A DNA stretch of 64,000 bases from Streptomyces caeruleatus (GCF_001514235.1 NZ_KQ948931.1:249363-313362), one strand, 5' to 3'. Shown: positions 44,575-53,515, counted from the first letter of the stretch. Numbers and translations are program-made. Notes: generated by a model from the sequence alone, not told the origin.

Positions 44575-45161
44575 CCACCGCCAAGCGCGACACGTACACC
44601 CCGGAGACGCTGCTCTCCGTCGCCGTGCAGGTCTTCAACGAGCGCGGCTACGACGGCACGTCCATGGAGCACCTCTCCAAGGCGGCCGGCATCTCCAAGT
44701 CGTCGATCTACCACCACGTCACGGGCAAGGAGGAGCTGCTGCGCCGAGCCGTCAGCCGTGCGCTGGACGGGCTCTTCGGCATCCTCGACGAGGAGCACGC
44801 GCGCGGGGGCCACGCCGCCGACCGCCTGGAGTACGTCGTCCGGCGCATGGTCGAGGTGCTCATAACCGACCTGCCCTACGTCACGCTGCTGCTGCGCGTC
44901 CGTGGCAACACCGACACCGAGCGGTGGGCCCTGGAGCGCCGCCGCGACTTCGACCACCAGGTCGCCGGACTTCTGAAGGCGGCCGCCGCGGACGGCGAGG
45001 TGCGCGCCGACGTGGAGGTACGCCTCGCGACCCGGCTCGTCTTCGGGATGATCAACTCCATCGTGGAGTGGTACCGCCCGGACGGCCGCGGCATGAACGA
45101 GCGCGAGGTGGCGGACACGGTGGTCCGGCTGGTCTTCGGGGGCCTGCGGCAGGCCGACTGA
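44571..45161 (+). CDS. paaR: TetR-family regulator of the paa genes
   Basis: This is a 196-aa repressor. The N-terminal helix-turn-helix is seen (AVQVFNERGYDGTSMEHLSK, AAGISKSSIYHHVTGKEELL). The helical ligand domain would bind a CoA ester, as known PaaR proteins do with phenylacetyl-CoA. ATG at 44571 overlaps the dehydrogenase stop (ATGA). The likely operator is 42986-43005. Confidence 0.85.
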   Translation: MTTAKRDTYTPETLLSVAVQVFNERGYDGTSMEHLSKAAGISKSSIYHHVTGKEELLRRAVSRALDGLFGILDEEHARGGHAADRLEYVVRRMVEVLITDLPYVTLLLRVRGNTDTERWALERRRDFDHQVAGLLKAAAADGEVRADVEVRLATRLVFGMINSIVEWYRPDGRGMNEREVADTVVRLVFGGLRQAD

Positions 45162-45252
45162 CCGGCGCTTCGGTGGCCTGAGTACGCGCGCGTGGACGGT
45201 TGAGTACGCCGCCCCATGTCCCGGGGTGGCCCCGCCTGGTGAGCTGGGACGC

Positions 45253-45567
45253 ATGATCGAGAACGACACGCAGCTCGCCGCTCAGCTCGCCCCTGACCCT
45301 GCCTGGCGTACGGCACCGCTCGTGGCCACGCTGTTCGGGCTGCCGCTCCTCGTGTGGGAGTGCGTCATGTTCGGCGTCGACAGCTACGTCAGCGGCCTCG
45401 ATGTGATGGTCTACGGGGGACTCTTCCTGCTCGTGGTCGCTTGGACGCTCCCGCGTCACCGGGCGGCGCGGATGCTGCGCGTCACGGCGGCCTGTTCCGC
45501 CTTCGTGTGCGCGGTCCTGCCGCTGGTGGCCGTCGTGCTCATGGGCATCGCGATGGCCTCCGGCTGA
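45253..45567 (+). CDS. Small membrane protein
   Basis: This is a 104-aa protein with three hydrophobic segments (APLVATLFGLPLLVWECVMF; VMVYGGLFLLVVAWTL; ACSAFVCAVLPLVAVVLMGI). No family is recognised. ATG at 45253 lies 11 bases after GAGCTGGG. It is convergent with bkdR, 15 bp apart. Confidence 0.7.
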   Translation: MIENDTQLAAQLAPDPAWRTAPLVATLFGLPLLVWECVMFGVDSYVSGLDVMVYGGLFLLVVAWTLPRHRAARMLRVTAACSAFVCAVLPLVAVVLMGIAMASG

Positions 45568-45582
45568 CCCCGCGGCGGACGC

Positions 45583-46083
45583 TCAGCCCTGTGGCTCCAG
45601 GTCCTCCTCCTCGAACACCAGCAGAGTGCGGGTGCTGAGGACCTCCGGGATCGCCTGGAGGCGGGTGAGGACCAGTTCGCGCAGGGCCCGGTTGTCGGGG
45701 GTGTGCACCAGGAGCAGGACGTCGAAGTCGCCGCCCACCAGGGCGATGTGCGAGGCGCCGGGCAGCTGGCGGAGCTGCTCGCGGACCGTGCGCCAGGTGT
45801 TCTGGACGATCTTGAGGGTGATGTACGCCGACGTGCTGTGACCCGCGCGCTCGTGGTTGACGCGGGCGCCGAAACCACGGATGACGCCGTCCTCGACGAG
45901 ACGGTTGATGCGCGCGTAGGCGTTGGCACGGGAGACGTGGACCCGCTCGGCGACCGACCGTATCGACGCGCGGCCGTCCGCCTGGAGCATCTGGAGGATG
46001 TCCTGATCAATGGCGTCGAGCGGGCGCGCCGGTGGCAGGGGGGCGCTGCCGTCCGGGCTTTCGGCCATTTGTTCAGGCGCCAT
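45583..46083 (-). CDS. bkdR: Lrp/AsnC-family regulator BkdR
   Basis: This is a 166-aa feast/famine regulator. The HTH is DAIDQDILQMLQADGRASIR followed by SVAERVHVSRANAYARINRL. The C-terminal RAM domain includes GASHIALVGGDFDVLLLVHT. It is divergent from bkdABC and most likely controls branched-chain ketoacid dehydrogenase genes, as Lrp-type BkdR does in other bacteria. ATG at 46081-46083. Confidence 0.9.
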   Translation of the reverse strand: MAPEQMAESPDGSAPLPPARPLDAIDQDILQMLQADGRASIRSVAERVHVSRANAYARINRLVEDGVIRGFGARVNHERAGHSTSAYITLKIVQNTWRTVREQLRQLPGASHIALVGGDFDVLLLVHTPDNRALRELVLTRLQAIPEVLSTRTLLVFEEEDLEPQG

Positions 46084-46125
46084 GTCCCCCCACCTTCCTC
46101 CCGTGGACGTACTGCGTTCATTGGA

Positions 46126-46153
46126 GGCTGTGGAGAACCGTTTGTCCACAGCC
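46126..46153. promoter_or_regulatory. Inverted repeat with DnaA box between bkdR and bkdA
   Basis: GGCTGTGGA (46126-46134) and TCCACAGCC (46145-46153) form a 9-bp inverted repeat. TTGTCCACA (46142-46150), a DnaA-box sequence, overlaps the right arm (the left arm carries TGTGGA). It could be a BkdR operator or a DnaA site. Confidence 0.5.
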
Positions 46154-46184
46154 TGAGGGTGCCTGTAGCCAAAATGTGCCGACG

Positions 46185-46202
46185 ACCGAACAATCGGTAG
46201 GT
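46185..46202. promoter_or_regulatory. PaaR-like operator upstream of bkdA
   Basis: ACCGAACAATCGGTAGGT matches the paa operator ACCGAACGATCGGTCGGT in 16 of 18 bases, including the ACCGA-N4-TCGGT core. It lies 57 bp upstream of the bkdA start. Confidence 0.6.
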
Positions 46203-46258
46203 GAGGCGCGTCACTGAAGCCGCGCCTCCCGTAGCCGCTCCCACGAGGAGGTGCCGTC

Positions 46259-47395
46259 ATGACGGTCATGGAGCAGCGAGGCGCGTACCGGCCATCGCCG
46301 CCGCCCGCCTGGCAGCCCCGCATGGACCCCGCGCCGCTGCTGCCCGACGCCGAGCCCTACCGCGTCCTCGGCACCGAGGCGGCCACGAAGGCCGACCCGG
46401 ACCTGCTGCGCCGGCTGTACGCCGAGCTGGTGCGGGGCCGTCGGTACAACGCGCAGGCGACCGCGCTCACGAAGCAGGGCCGCCTCGCGGTGTACCCGTC
46501 CAGCACCGGGCAGGAGGCCTGCGAGGTCGCCGCCGCGCTGGCGCTCCAGGACCGCGACTGGCTGTTCCCGAGCTACCGCGACACCCTCGCCGCCGTGGCC
46601 CGCGGACTGGACCCCGTGCAGGCCCTGACCCTGCTGCGCGGCGACTGGCACACCGGCTACGACCCGTACGAGCACCGCGTGGCCCCCCTGTGCACACCGC
46701 TCGCCACCCAGCTCCCGCACGCCGTCGGCCTCGCGCACGCCGCCCGCCTCAAGGGCGACGACGTGGTCGCGCTCGCCATGGTCGGCGACGGCGGCACCAG
46801 CGAGGGCGACTTCCACGAGGCGCTGAACTTCGCCGCCGTATGGCAGGCGCCGGTCGTCTTCCTCGTCCAGAACAACGGCTTCGCGATCTCCGTCCCGCTC
46901 GCCAAGCAGACCGCGGCCCCGTCGCTGGCCCACAAGGCCGTCGGCTACGGCATGCCCGGCCGCCTGGTCGACGGCAACGACGCGGCCGCCGTGCACGAGG
47001 TGGTCGGCGACGCCGTACGGCACGCCCGCGCGGGCGGCGGCCCCACGCTGATCGAGGCGGTCACCTACCGCATCGACGCCCACACCAACGCCGACGACGC
47101 CACCCGCTACCGCGGCGACACCGAGGTCGAGACCTGGCGCGGGCACGACCCGATCGCCCTCCTGGAGCACGAGCTGACCGAGCGCGGCCTCCTCGACGAG
47201 GCCGGCATCCAGGCCGCCCGCGACGCCGCCGAGGCGATGGCCGCCGACCTGCGCGAACGCATGAACCAGGACCCGGCGCTCGACCCGATGGACCTGTTCA
47301 CCCACGTGTACGCCGAGCCCACCCCGCAACTGCGGGAACAGCAGGCCCAGTTGAAGGCCGAGCTCGAGGCCGAGTCGGAAGGGTCGCACCGATGA
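46259..47395 (+). CDS. bkdA: Branched-chain alpha-ketoacid dehydrogenase E1 alpha
   Basis: This is a 378-aa thiamine-diphosphate enzyme subunit that decarboxylates 2-keto acids from Val, Leu and Ile. The ThDP motif is GDGGTSEGDFHEALNFAAVW, ending near FLVQNNGFAIS. RYNAQATALTKQGRLAVYPS followed by STGQEA is the E1 alpha start. HTNADDATRYR is the usual phosphorylation-loop area. ATG at 46259 has GAGGAGG. First gene of the bkdABC operon. Confidence 0.95.
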   Translation: MTVMEQRGAYRPSPPPAWQPRMDPAPLLPDAEPYRVLGTEAATKADPDLLRRLYAELVRGRRYNAQATALTKQGRLAVYPSSTGQEACEVAAALALQDRDWLFPSYRDTLAAVARGLDPVQALTLLRGDWHTGYDPYEHRVAPLCTPLATQLPHAVGLAHAARLKGDDVVALAMVGDGGTSEGDFHEALNFAAVWQAPVVFLVQNNGFAISVPLAKQTAAPSLAHKAVGYGMPGRLVDGNDAAAVHEVVGDAVRHARAGGGPTLIEAVTYRIDAHTNADDATRYRGDTEVETWRGHDPIALLEHELTERGLLDEAGIQAARDAAEAMAADLRERMNQDPALDPMDLFTHVYAEPTPQLREQQAQLKAELEAESEGSHR

Positions 47396-48396
47396 CCACC
47401 GTCGCCGTCAAGCCGGCCACCATGGCGCAGGCCCTCACGCGCGCGATGCGCGACGCCATGGCGGCCGACCCGTCCGTGCACGTCATGGGCGAGGACGTCG
47501 GCACCCTCGGCGGCGTCTTCCGCGTCACCGACGGACTCGCCAAGGAGTTCGGCGAGGACCGCTGCACGGACACGCCGCTCGCCGAGGCGGGGATCCTGGG
47601 CACGGCGATCGGCATGGCCATGTACGGCCTGCGCCCGGTCGTGGAGATGCAGTTCGACGCGTTCGCCTACCCGGCGTTCGAACAGCTCATCTCGCACGTC
47701 TCCCGCACCCGCAACCGCACGCGCGGCAAGATGCCGCTCCCGATCACGATCCGCGTCCCCTACGGCGGCGGCATCGGCGGCGTCGAGCACCACAGCGACT
47801 CCTCCGAGGCGTACTACATGGCGACTCCGGGGCTCCATGTCGTCACGCCCGCGACCGTCGCCGACGCCTACGGGCTGCTGCGCGCCGCCATCGCCTCCGA
47901 CGACCCGGTGGTCTTCCTGGAGCCCAAGCGGCTGTACTGGTCGAAGGACTCCTGGAACCCGCAGGACCCGCCGGGCGTTGAACCGATCGGCCGCGCGGTG
48001 GTGCGGCGCTCCGGCAGGAGCGCCACGCTCATCACGTACGGACCGTCCGTGCCCGTCTGCCTCGAAGCCGCCGAGGCGGCCCGGGAGGAGGGGTGGGACC
48101 TGGAAGTCGTCGACCTGCGCTCGCTGGTGCCGTTCGACGACGAGACGGTCGCCGCCTCGGTACGGCGGACCGGGCGGGCGGTCGTCGTGCACGAGTCGGG
48201 CGGGTTCGGCGGACCGGGAGGGGAGATCGCGGCCCGGGTCACGGAGCGCTGCTTCCACCACCTGGAGGCGCCGGTGCTGCGCGTGGCCGGGTTCGACATC
48301 CCCTACCCGCCGCCGATGCTGGAGCGTCACCACCTGCCCGGCGTGGACCGGATCCTGGACGCCGTGGGGCGTCTGCAGTGGGAGGCGGAGAGCTGA
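47392..48396 (+). CDS. bkdB: Branched-chain alpha-ketoacid dehydrogenase E1 beta
   Basis: This is a 334-aa transketolase-like subunit. Landmarks are VMGEDVGTLGGVFRVTDGL, TPLAEAGILGTAIGMAMYGL, IRVPYGGGIGGVEHHSDSSE and the C-terminal VVVHESGGFGGPGGEI. It forms the alpha2beta2 E1 with the upstream product. ATG at 47392 overlaps the upstream stop; the stop overlaps the bkdC start (TGATG). Confidence 0.95.
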   Translation: MTTVAVKPATMAQALTRAMRDAMAADPSVHVMGEDVGTLGGVFRVTDGLAKEFGEDRCTDTPLAEAGILGTAIGMAMYGLRPVVEMQFDAFAYPAFEQLISHVSRTRNRTRGKMPLPITIRVPYGGGIGGVEHHSDSSEAYYMATPGLHVVTPATVADAYGLLRAAIASDDPVVFLEPKRLYWSKDSWNPQDPPGVEPIGRAVVRRSGRSATLITYGPSVPVCLEAAEAAREEGWDLEVVDLRSLVPFDDETVAASVRRTGRAVVVHESGGFGGPGGEIAARVTERCFHHLEAPVLRVAGFDIPYPPPMLERHHLPGVDRILDAVGRLQWEAES

Positions 48397-49898
48397 TGGC
48401 ACAGGTGCTCGAGTTCAAGCTCCCCGACCTCGGGGAGGGGCTCACCGAGGCGGAGATCGTCCGCTGGCTGGTCGAGGTCGGTGACGTCGTCGCGGTCGAC
48501 CAGCCGGTCGTCGAGGTCGAGACGGCCAAGGCGATGGTCGACATCCCCTGCCCCTACGCCGGAGTGGTCACGGCCCGCTTCGGCGAGGAGGGCACGGAGC
48601 TGCCCGTCGGGGCGCCGCTGATCACGGTCGCGGTGGGCGCGCCCGCCGCCGAGGGCGAGACCGAGGGCTCCGGGAACGTCCTGGTGGGGTACGGCACCTC
48701 CGAGGCGCCGGCCCGGCGCCGCAGGGTGCGGCCGGCCACCCCGACGCCCCCGGCGGCCCAGCCGGCGAACGGCGCCGCCACGCGTGCGACCGCGCCGGCC
48801 GCGGAAAGCGTGGCGCGACCCGTCGGCACGGCGGCGGGGCACAGCGCCGAAGGCCACACCTCAGAAGGCCACGGCTCCGCCGGCCGCAGCCCCGCGGTCC
48901 ACGGCTCCGCAGGTCACCGCCCGGAAACCGCCCCCGCCGACGAGGAGACCCGAGGCGACGGCCCCGTGCCCGTGATCTCCCCGCTCGTGCGCCGCCTTGC
49001 CCGCGAGCACGGCCTGGATCTACGGGAGTTGCACGGCTCCGGGCCGGACGGGCTCATCCTGCGGGCCGACGTCGAGTACGCGCTGCGCGCCGCCGAGGCG
49101 CAGGGCCGTACCGCGCGGCCGGCCACCGAGCCGTACCCGCGCGTGCCGTCGGCGCCCACCGAGGCCGTGCCGCCCGCGCAGCCCCCCGTCCGCTCCTCCG
49201 CCGCCCCGGCCGGCCTCCGCGGCCCCCTCAAGGGCATCCGCGGCGCTGTCGCCGACAAGCTCTCCCGCAGCCGGCGGGAGATCCCGGACGCCACCTGCTG
49301 GGTGGACGCCGACGCGACGGAGCTCATGCGGGCGCGCACCGCGATGAACGCCGCGGGTGGGCCGAAGATCTCCCTGATCGCCCTGCTGGCCCGCATCTGC
49401 ACCGCGGCCCTGGCCCGGTTCCCCGAGCTCAACTCCACGGTCGACATGGAGGCCAGGGAGGTCGTCCAACTCGACCAGGTGCACCTCGGATTCGCCGCGC
49501 AGACCGACCGCGGACTCGTCGTCCCAGTCGTACGGGACGCGCACGCGCGCGACGCCGAGTCGCTGACCGCGGAGTTCGCCCGGCTGACCGAGGCGGCCCG
49601 CACGGGCACCCTCACCCCGGCGGAACTCACCGGCGGCACCTTCACGTTGAACAACTACGGCGTGTTCGGCGTCGACGGCTCCACGCCGATCATCAACCAC
49701 CCCGAGGCCGCGATGCTCGGCGTCGGCCGCATCATCCCCAAGCCGTGGGTGCACGAGGGCGAGCTCGCGGTCCGGCAGGTCGTCGAGCTGGCGCTCACCT
49801 TCGACCACCGGGTCTGCGACGGCGGCACGGCGGGCGGGTTCCTGCGCTATGTGGCGGACTGCGTCGAACACCCGGCGGTGCTGCTGCGCACGCTGTGA
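48396..49898 (+). CDS. bkdC: Branched-chain alpha-ketoacid dehydrogenase E2 (dihydrolipoyl acyltransferase)
   Basis: This is a 500-aa acyltransferase core. The lipoyl domain has the modified Lys in VEVETAKAMVDIP. A long His/Gly/Ser/Ala-rich linker (with AEGHTSEGHGSAGRS-like repeats) leads to the subunit-binding domain (ISPLVRRLAREHGLDLRELH). The catalytic domain ends with TFDHRVCDGGTAGGFL, with Asp where some family members have DHRxxDG. E3 is not in the window. Confidence 0.95.
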   Translation: MAQVLEFKLPDLGEGLTEAEIVRWLVEVGDVVAVDQPVVEVETAKAMVDIPCPYAGVVTARFGEEGTELPVGAPLITVAVGAPAAEGETEGSGNVLVGYGTSEAPARRRRVRPATPTPPAAQPANGAATRATAPAAESVARPVGTAAGHSAEGHTSEGHGSAGRSPAVHGSAGHRPETAPADEETRGDGPVPVISPLVRRLAREHGLDLRELHGSGPDGLILRADVEYALRAAEAQGRTARPATEPYPRVPSAPTEAVPPAQPPVRSSAAPAGLRGPLKGIRGAVADKLSRSRREIPDATCWVDADATELMRARTAMNAAGGPKISLIALLARICTAALARFPELNSTVDMEAREVVQLDQVHLGFAAQTDRGLVVPVVRDAHARDAESLTAEFARLTEAARTGTLTPAELTGGTFTLNNYGVFGVDGSTPIINHPEAAMLGVGRIIPKPWVHEGELAVRQVVELALTFDHRVCDGGTAGGFLRYVADCVEHPAVLLRTL

Positions 49899-49965
49899 CG
49901 GATCCCCCGGGGCCCGCCGCTTCCCCTGCGTTCCCTGTGATCGCGGAGGCACGCATACTCGGGGG

Positions 49966-50907
49966 GTGACCGCGTACGAACCGACGGGCGCGCAGGACGC
50001 CGCCGCTGCCGGACACGACCTCGCGTACGACGCCGTCGTGCTCGCCGGGGGCGTAGCGCGGCGGCTCGGGGGTGTGGACAAGCCCGGCGTACGGGTGGGC
50101 GGGCGCCCGCTGCTCGACCGGGTGCTCGCCGCCTGCGCCGACGCGCGGAGCACCGTCGTCGTCGCCGAGCCCCGGCCGACCGCGCGAGCGGTGACCTGGG
50201 CCCGTGAGGACCCGCCCGGCGGCGGCCCGCTCGCCGCCCTGGGCGCCGGGCTCCGGCACACCACCGCGGAGCAGGTCGTCGTCCTCTCGGCCGACCTGCC
50301 CTTCCTCGACGAGCGCACGGTGCGGCGGCTGCTGGCCGCGCTGGGCACCAGCGGCGCCGACGGCGCGCTGCTCACCGATGCCGACGGTCGCGACCAGCCC
50401 CTCGTCGCCGCCTACCGCGCGCCCGTGCTGCGCCGCGAACTGGCCGCGCTCACCCGGGAGAACGACGGCCTCACCGGCCTCCCCCTGCGCCGGCTGACCG
50501 GCGCGCTCGGTCTCACCCGCGTCCCCGACCCCGTCGCGTCGTTCGACTGCGACACCTGGGACGACATCGCCACCGCCAGGGCACGCATCAGGGAGCATGG
50601 GCACGTGTTGGATGAATGGATTTCCGCAGTCAAGGACGAACTGGGCCTCGACCTCGACGTCGACACCAAGCTGCTGCTGGACCTCGCACGCGACGCCGCG
50701 CACGGTGTGGCCAGGCCCGCGGCCCCGCTGACCACCTTCCTCGTCGGGTACGCGGCAGCGCAGGCCAGGGGCGGCCAGGGCGGCCCCGAGGCCGTCGCCG
50801 AGGCCTCCCGCAAGGCCGCCGCGCTCGCCCTGCGCTGGGCGGAAGAGGCCGCCCAGGCCGACGCGGCCCCCGACGCCACCCCCGACACCAGCCCGGACGC
50901 CGGATGA
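49966..50907 (+). CDS. MobA-type molybdenum cofactor guanylyltransferase fused to a DUF6457-like domain
   Basis: This is a 313-aa protein. The N-terminal ~200 residues are a nucleotidyltransferase (VVLAGGVARRLGGVDKP, LSADLPFLDERTV, SFDCDTWDDIATARA) that would attach GMP to molybdopterin. The C-terminal ~90 residues (LDEWISAVKDELGLDLDVDT followed by KLLLDLARDAAHGV) match DUF6457-like proteins often found beside Mo-cofactor genes. GTG at 49966; stop overlaps moeA. Confidence 0.88.
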   Translation: MTAYEPTGAQDAAAAGHDLAYDAVVLAGGVARRLGGVDKPGVRVGGRPLLDRVLAACADARSTVVVAEPRPTARAVTWAREDPPGGGPLAALGAGLRHTTAEQVVVLSADLPFLDERTVRRLLAALGTSGADGALLTDADGRDQPLVAAYRAPVLRRELAALTRENDGLTGLPLRRLTGALGLTRVPDPVASFDCDTWDDIATARARIREHGHVLDEWISAVKDELGLDLDVDTKLLLDLARDAAHGVARPAAPLTTFLVGYAAAQARGGQGGPEAVAEASRKAAALALRWAEEAAQADAAPDATPDTSPDAG

Positions 50908-52394
50908 CCCCCCGCGGCACCCGGGCGGACGAGGACGCCGAGGACCTCGACGTCGAGGAGGTGCTCGCCCTCGTGAACGAAGACAACGGCCACCACACCC
51001 CTGGCGACCACGTGCCCCCACCCACCCCGCACGCGACGGGCCCCGACCAGCCGGACCGGCACACCTCGGACCGGCACACGTCGAACCGGCACACCTCGGA
51101 CCGGCACACGTCGAACCAGCGCGCGTCGGACCGGCATCAGACGGACCGGGCCGCCAAGCCGGACCAGTCCACGTCGGACCGGCACCACAAAGCCACCCCC
51201 TGGCCCGAGGCCCGCGAGATCGCCGCCCGCGCCGCCGTGGCCGCCCGGGCCACCGGCCGAGCTCCCGTCTCCGTCCCCCTCGACGCCGCCCTCGGTCTCG
51301 CGCTGGCCGCCCCTCTCACCGCCCTCACCGACCTGCCCTCCTTCGACACCTCCGCCATGGACGGCTGGGCCATCGCGGGCCCCGGCCCCTGGGCCGTACG
51401 GGAAGGGGGCGTCCTGGCCGGACACGCCGAGCCCGAGCCGCTCACCGACGGCGAGGCCGTACGGATCGCGACCGGCGCCCGTATCCCCCCGGACACCACC
51501 GCCGTCCTGCGCAGCGAGCACGGCCGCACCGACACCAAGGGCCAGTTGCACGCCACCCGGGAGGTCCAGCAGGGCCAGGACATCCGCCCACGCGGCCAGG
51601 AGTGCCGTAGCGGCGACCACCTGCTCGCCGTCGGCACCCTCGTGACCCCGGCCGTGCTCGGCCTGGCAGCCGCGGCCGGATACGACACCCTCAGCGCCGT
51701 GCCCCGCCCCCGCGTAGAAGTCCTCGTCCTCGGAGACGAGTTGCTCACCAAGGGACTGCCGCACGGCGGGCTGATCCGTGACGCCCTCGGCCCGATGCTG
51801 CCGCCCTGGCTGCGCGCACTCGGCGCCGAGGTCACGGCCGTACGCCGCCTCGGCGACGACGCCAAGGCCCTGCACAAGGCCCTCACCACCTCGCGTGCCG
51901 ACCTCGTCGTCACCACCGGCGGCACCGCGGCCGGCCCCGTCGACCATGTCCACCCCACCCTGCGGCGCATCGGCGCCGAACTCCTGGTGGACAGCGTCAA
52001 GGTGCGCCCCGGCCACCCCATGCTGCTGGCTCGCCTCAAGGAGCACCAGCACCTCGTCGGCCTGCCCGGCAACCCCCTCGCCGCCGTCTCCGGCCTGCTC
52101 ACGCTCGCCGAACCCCTGCTGCGCACGCTGGCCGCCCGCCCCGCCCCGGAGCCCTACACGCTGCCCCTGAGGGACGCGGCGCACGGGCATCCGTACGACA
52201 CCCGGCTCATCCCCGTCGTACTGCGCGGCGACCATGCCGTGCCGCTGCACTACCACGGGCCGGCCATGCTGCGCGGCATGGCGGCGGCCGACGCGGTGGC
52301 CGTCGTGCCGCCGGGCGGTATCCGAGCCGGTCAGGAGGCCGAGCTGCTCGACCTGCCCTGGGCGCTCGCCGGTATCGAGGTGTGTTTCACGTGA
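50904..52394 (+). CDS. moeA: Molybdopterin molybdenumtransferase MoeA with repeat-rich N-terminus
   Basis: This is a 496-aa enzyme that inserts molybdate into adenylated molybdopterin. The MoeA core starts near residue 100: PWPEAREIAAR, PSFDTSAMDGWAIAGPGPW, RIATGARIPPDTTAVLRSEH, the TTGGTAAGPVDHV loop and GLPGNPLAAVSGL. The first 100 residues are acidic and then carry an RHTSD/RHTSN pentad repeat, not part of the family. The last codons lie in a perfect parS site. ATGA overlap with the MobA fusion gene. Confidence 0.92.
   Translation: MTPRGTRADEDAEDLDVEEVLALVNEDNGHHTPGDHVPPPTPHATGPDQPDRHTSDRHTSNRHTSDRHTSNQRASDRHQTDRAAKPDQSTSDRHHKATPWPEAREIAARAAVAARATGRAPVSVPLDAALGLALAAPLTALTDLPSFDTSAMDGWAIAGPGPWAVREGGVLAGHAEPEPLTDGEAVRIATGARIPPDTTAVLRSEHGRTDTKGQLHATREVQQGQDIRPRGQECRSGDHLLAVGTLVTPAVLGLAAAAGYDTLSAVPRPRVEVLVLGDELLTKGLPHGGLIRDALGPMLPPWLRALGAEVTAVRRLGDDAKALHKALTTSRADLVVTTGGTAAGPVDHVHPTLRRIGAELLVDSVKVRPGHPMLLARLKEHQHLVGLPGNPLAAVSGLLTLAEPLLRTLAARPAPEPYTLPLRDAAHGHPYDTRLIPVVLRGDHAVPLHYHGPAMLRGMAAADAVAVVPPGGIRAGQEAELLDLPWALAGIEVCFT
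51045..51190 (+). repeat. 15-bp in-frame repeat in moeA
   Basis: About seven units of CGGCACAC(C/G)TCG(G/A)AC encode DRHTS/NRHTS. The first five are near perfect; later units are degenerate. Confidence 0.85.
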
Positions 52395-52397
52395 AAC
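52384..52397. other. parS-type site spanning moeA stop and K+ channel start
   Basis: GTTTCACGTGAAAC is perfect. Its TGA is the moeA stop, and its GTG is the likely start of the channel gene. Confidence 0.88.
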
Positions 52398-53515
52398 TTC
52401 CGGGCCAGGACGCGATTGCCCGCCGTGCGGACGAGAGGGTCGCGACCTATCGGGTGAAGCTCCCGAAGAAGATCGTCGAGCATCCCTTCCGACAGGTCGC
52501 CAAGCGGGTGCTGCTGGCCCTGAGCCTGCTCGTGCTGACCGCCTTGATCGTCTATGCCGACCACGAGGGCTACAACGACAACTCCGACGGTTCCGTCGAC
52601 CTGCTCGACGCCTTCTACTACGCCACCGTCAGTCTCTCCACCACCGGATACGGCGACATCACCCCGGTCAGTGACGGCGCCCGGCTCACCAATATCTTCG
52701 TCATCACGCCCATGCGGGTGCTGTTCCTGATCATCCTGGTCGGCACCACGCTCGAGGTCCTCACCGAACGGACCCGGGAGGAATGGCGCCTGACCCGCTG
52801 GAGGTCCACCTTGCGCGACCACACGATCGTCGTCGGTTTCGGCACGAAGGGGCGATCGGCGATCCAGACCGTCTGCGCGACCGGACTGAGGAAGGACCAG
52901 GTCATCGTGGTCGACCCCAGTTCCAAGGTGATCGAGGCGGCCGTGGCCGACGGATACGCCGGGGTCACGGGGGACGCGACGCGCAGCGAGGTGCTGATGC
53001 GGGCCGAGGTGCACAAGGCGCGGAAGATCATCATCGCCACGCAGCGGGACGACACCGCCGTCCTGGTGACCCTGACGGCCCGGCAGCTCAACCGCGGCGC
53101 GAAGATCGTGGCCGCGGTCCGCGAGGAGGAGAACGCCCCGCTGCTCAAGCAGTCGGGTGCCGACGCGGTCATCACCAGTGCCAGCGCCGCCGGCCGGCTG
53201 CTCGGCCTCTCGGTGCTCAGCCCCGCCGCCGGCATGGTCCTTGAGGACCTGATCCAGCAGGGCAGCGGGCTCGACATCGTCGAACGGCCGGTCATAAAGG
53301 CCGAGGTGGGCATGAGCCCGCGGCAGATGGACGACCTGGTGGTGAGCGTCGTACGCGGACACCGGGTGCTCGGATACGACGATCCGGCCGTCGGGACACT
53401 GGAGTTGACGGACCGGCTCATCACGATCGTACGGGCGACGCCGGGCAGTCAGGTCGCACCTGACGAGCGGCGTCTGCCCCCGGGGGTGAAGCCGATGACG
53501 CCCCCGGCGGGATGA
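52391..53515 (+). CDS. Potassium channel with TrkA/RCK domains
   Basis: This is a 374-aa membrane protein. Two membrane helices flank the selectivity filter STTGYGDITPVSDGAR. The RCK/TrkA-N domain follows (TIVVGFGTKGRSAIQTVCAT, VTGDATRSEVLMRAEVHKAR) and then a TrkA-C-like domain. It forms a tetrameric channel gated by a nucleotide or cation, as known for the family. GTG at 52391 has GAGG ten bases upstream; GTG at 52382 (FHVKLPG) is possible but too close. Both starts lie in or at the parS site. Confidence 0.9.
   Translation: MKLPGQDAIARRADERVATYRVKLPKKIVEHPFRQVAKRVLLALSLLVLTALIVYADHEGYNDNSDGSVDLLDAFYYATVSLSTTGYGDITPVSDGARLTNIFVITPMRVLFLIILVGTTLEVLTERTREEWRLTRWRSTLRDHTIVVGFGTKGRSAIQTVCATGLRKDQVIVVDPSSKVIEAAVADGYAGVTGDATRSEVLMRAEVHKARKIIIATQRDDTAVLVTLTARQLNRGAKIVAAVREEENAPLLKQSGADAVITSASAAGRLLGLSVLSPAAGMVLEDLIQQGSGLDIVERPVIKAEVGMSPRQMDDLVVSVVRGHRVLGYDDPAVGTLELTDRLITIVRATPGSQVAPDERRLPPGVKPMTPPAG

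Noticed and set aside
45183..45195. CGCGCGCG-type palindromes as operators
   Set aside because: Similar short alternating CG runs occur in several places in this window and are expected at this GC content.
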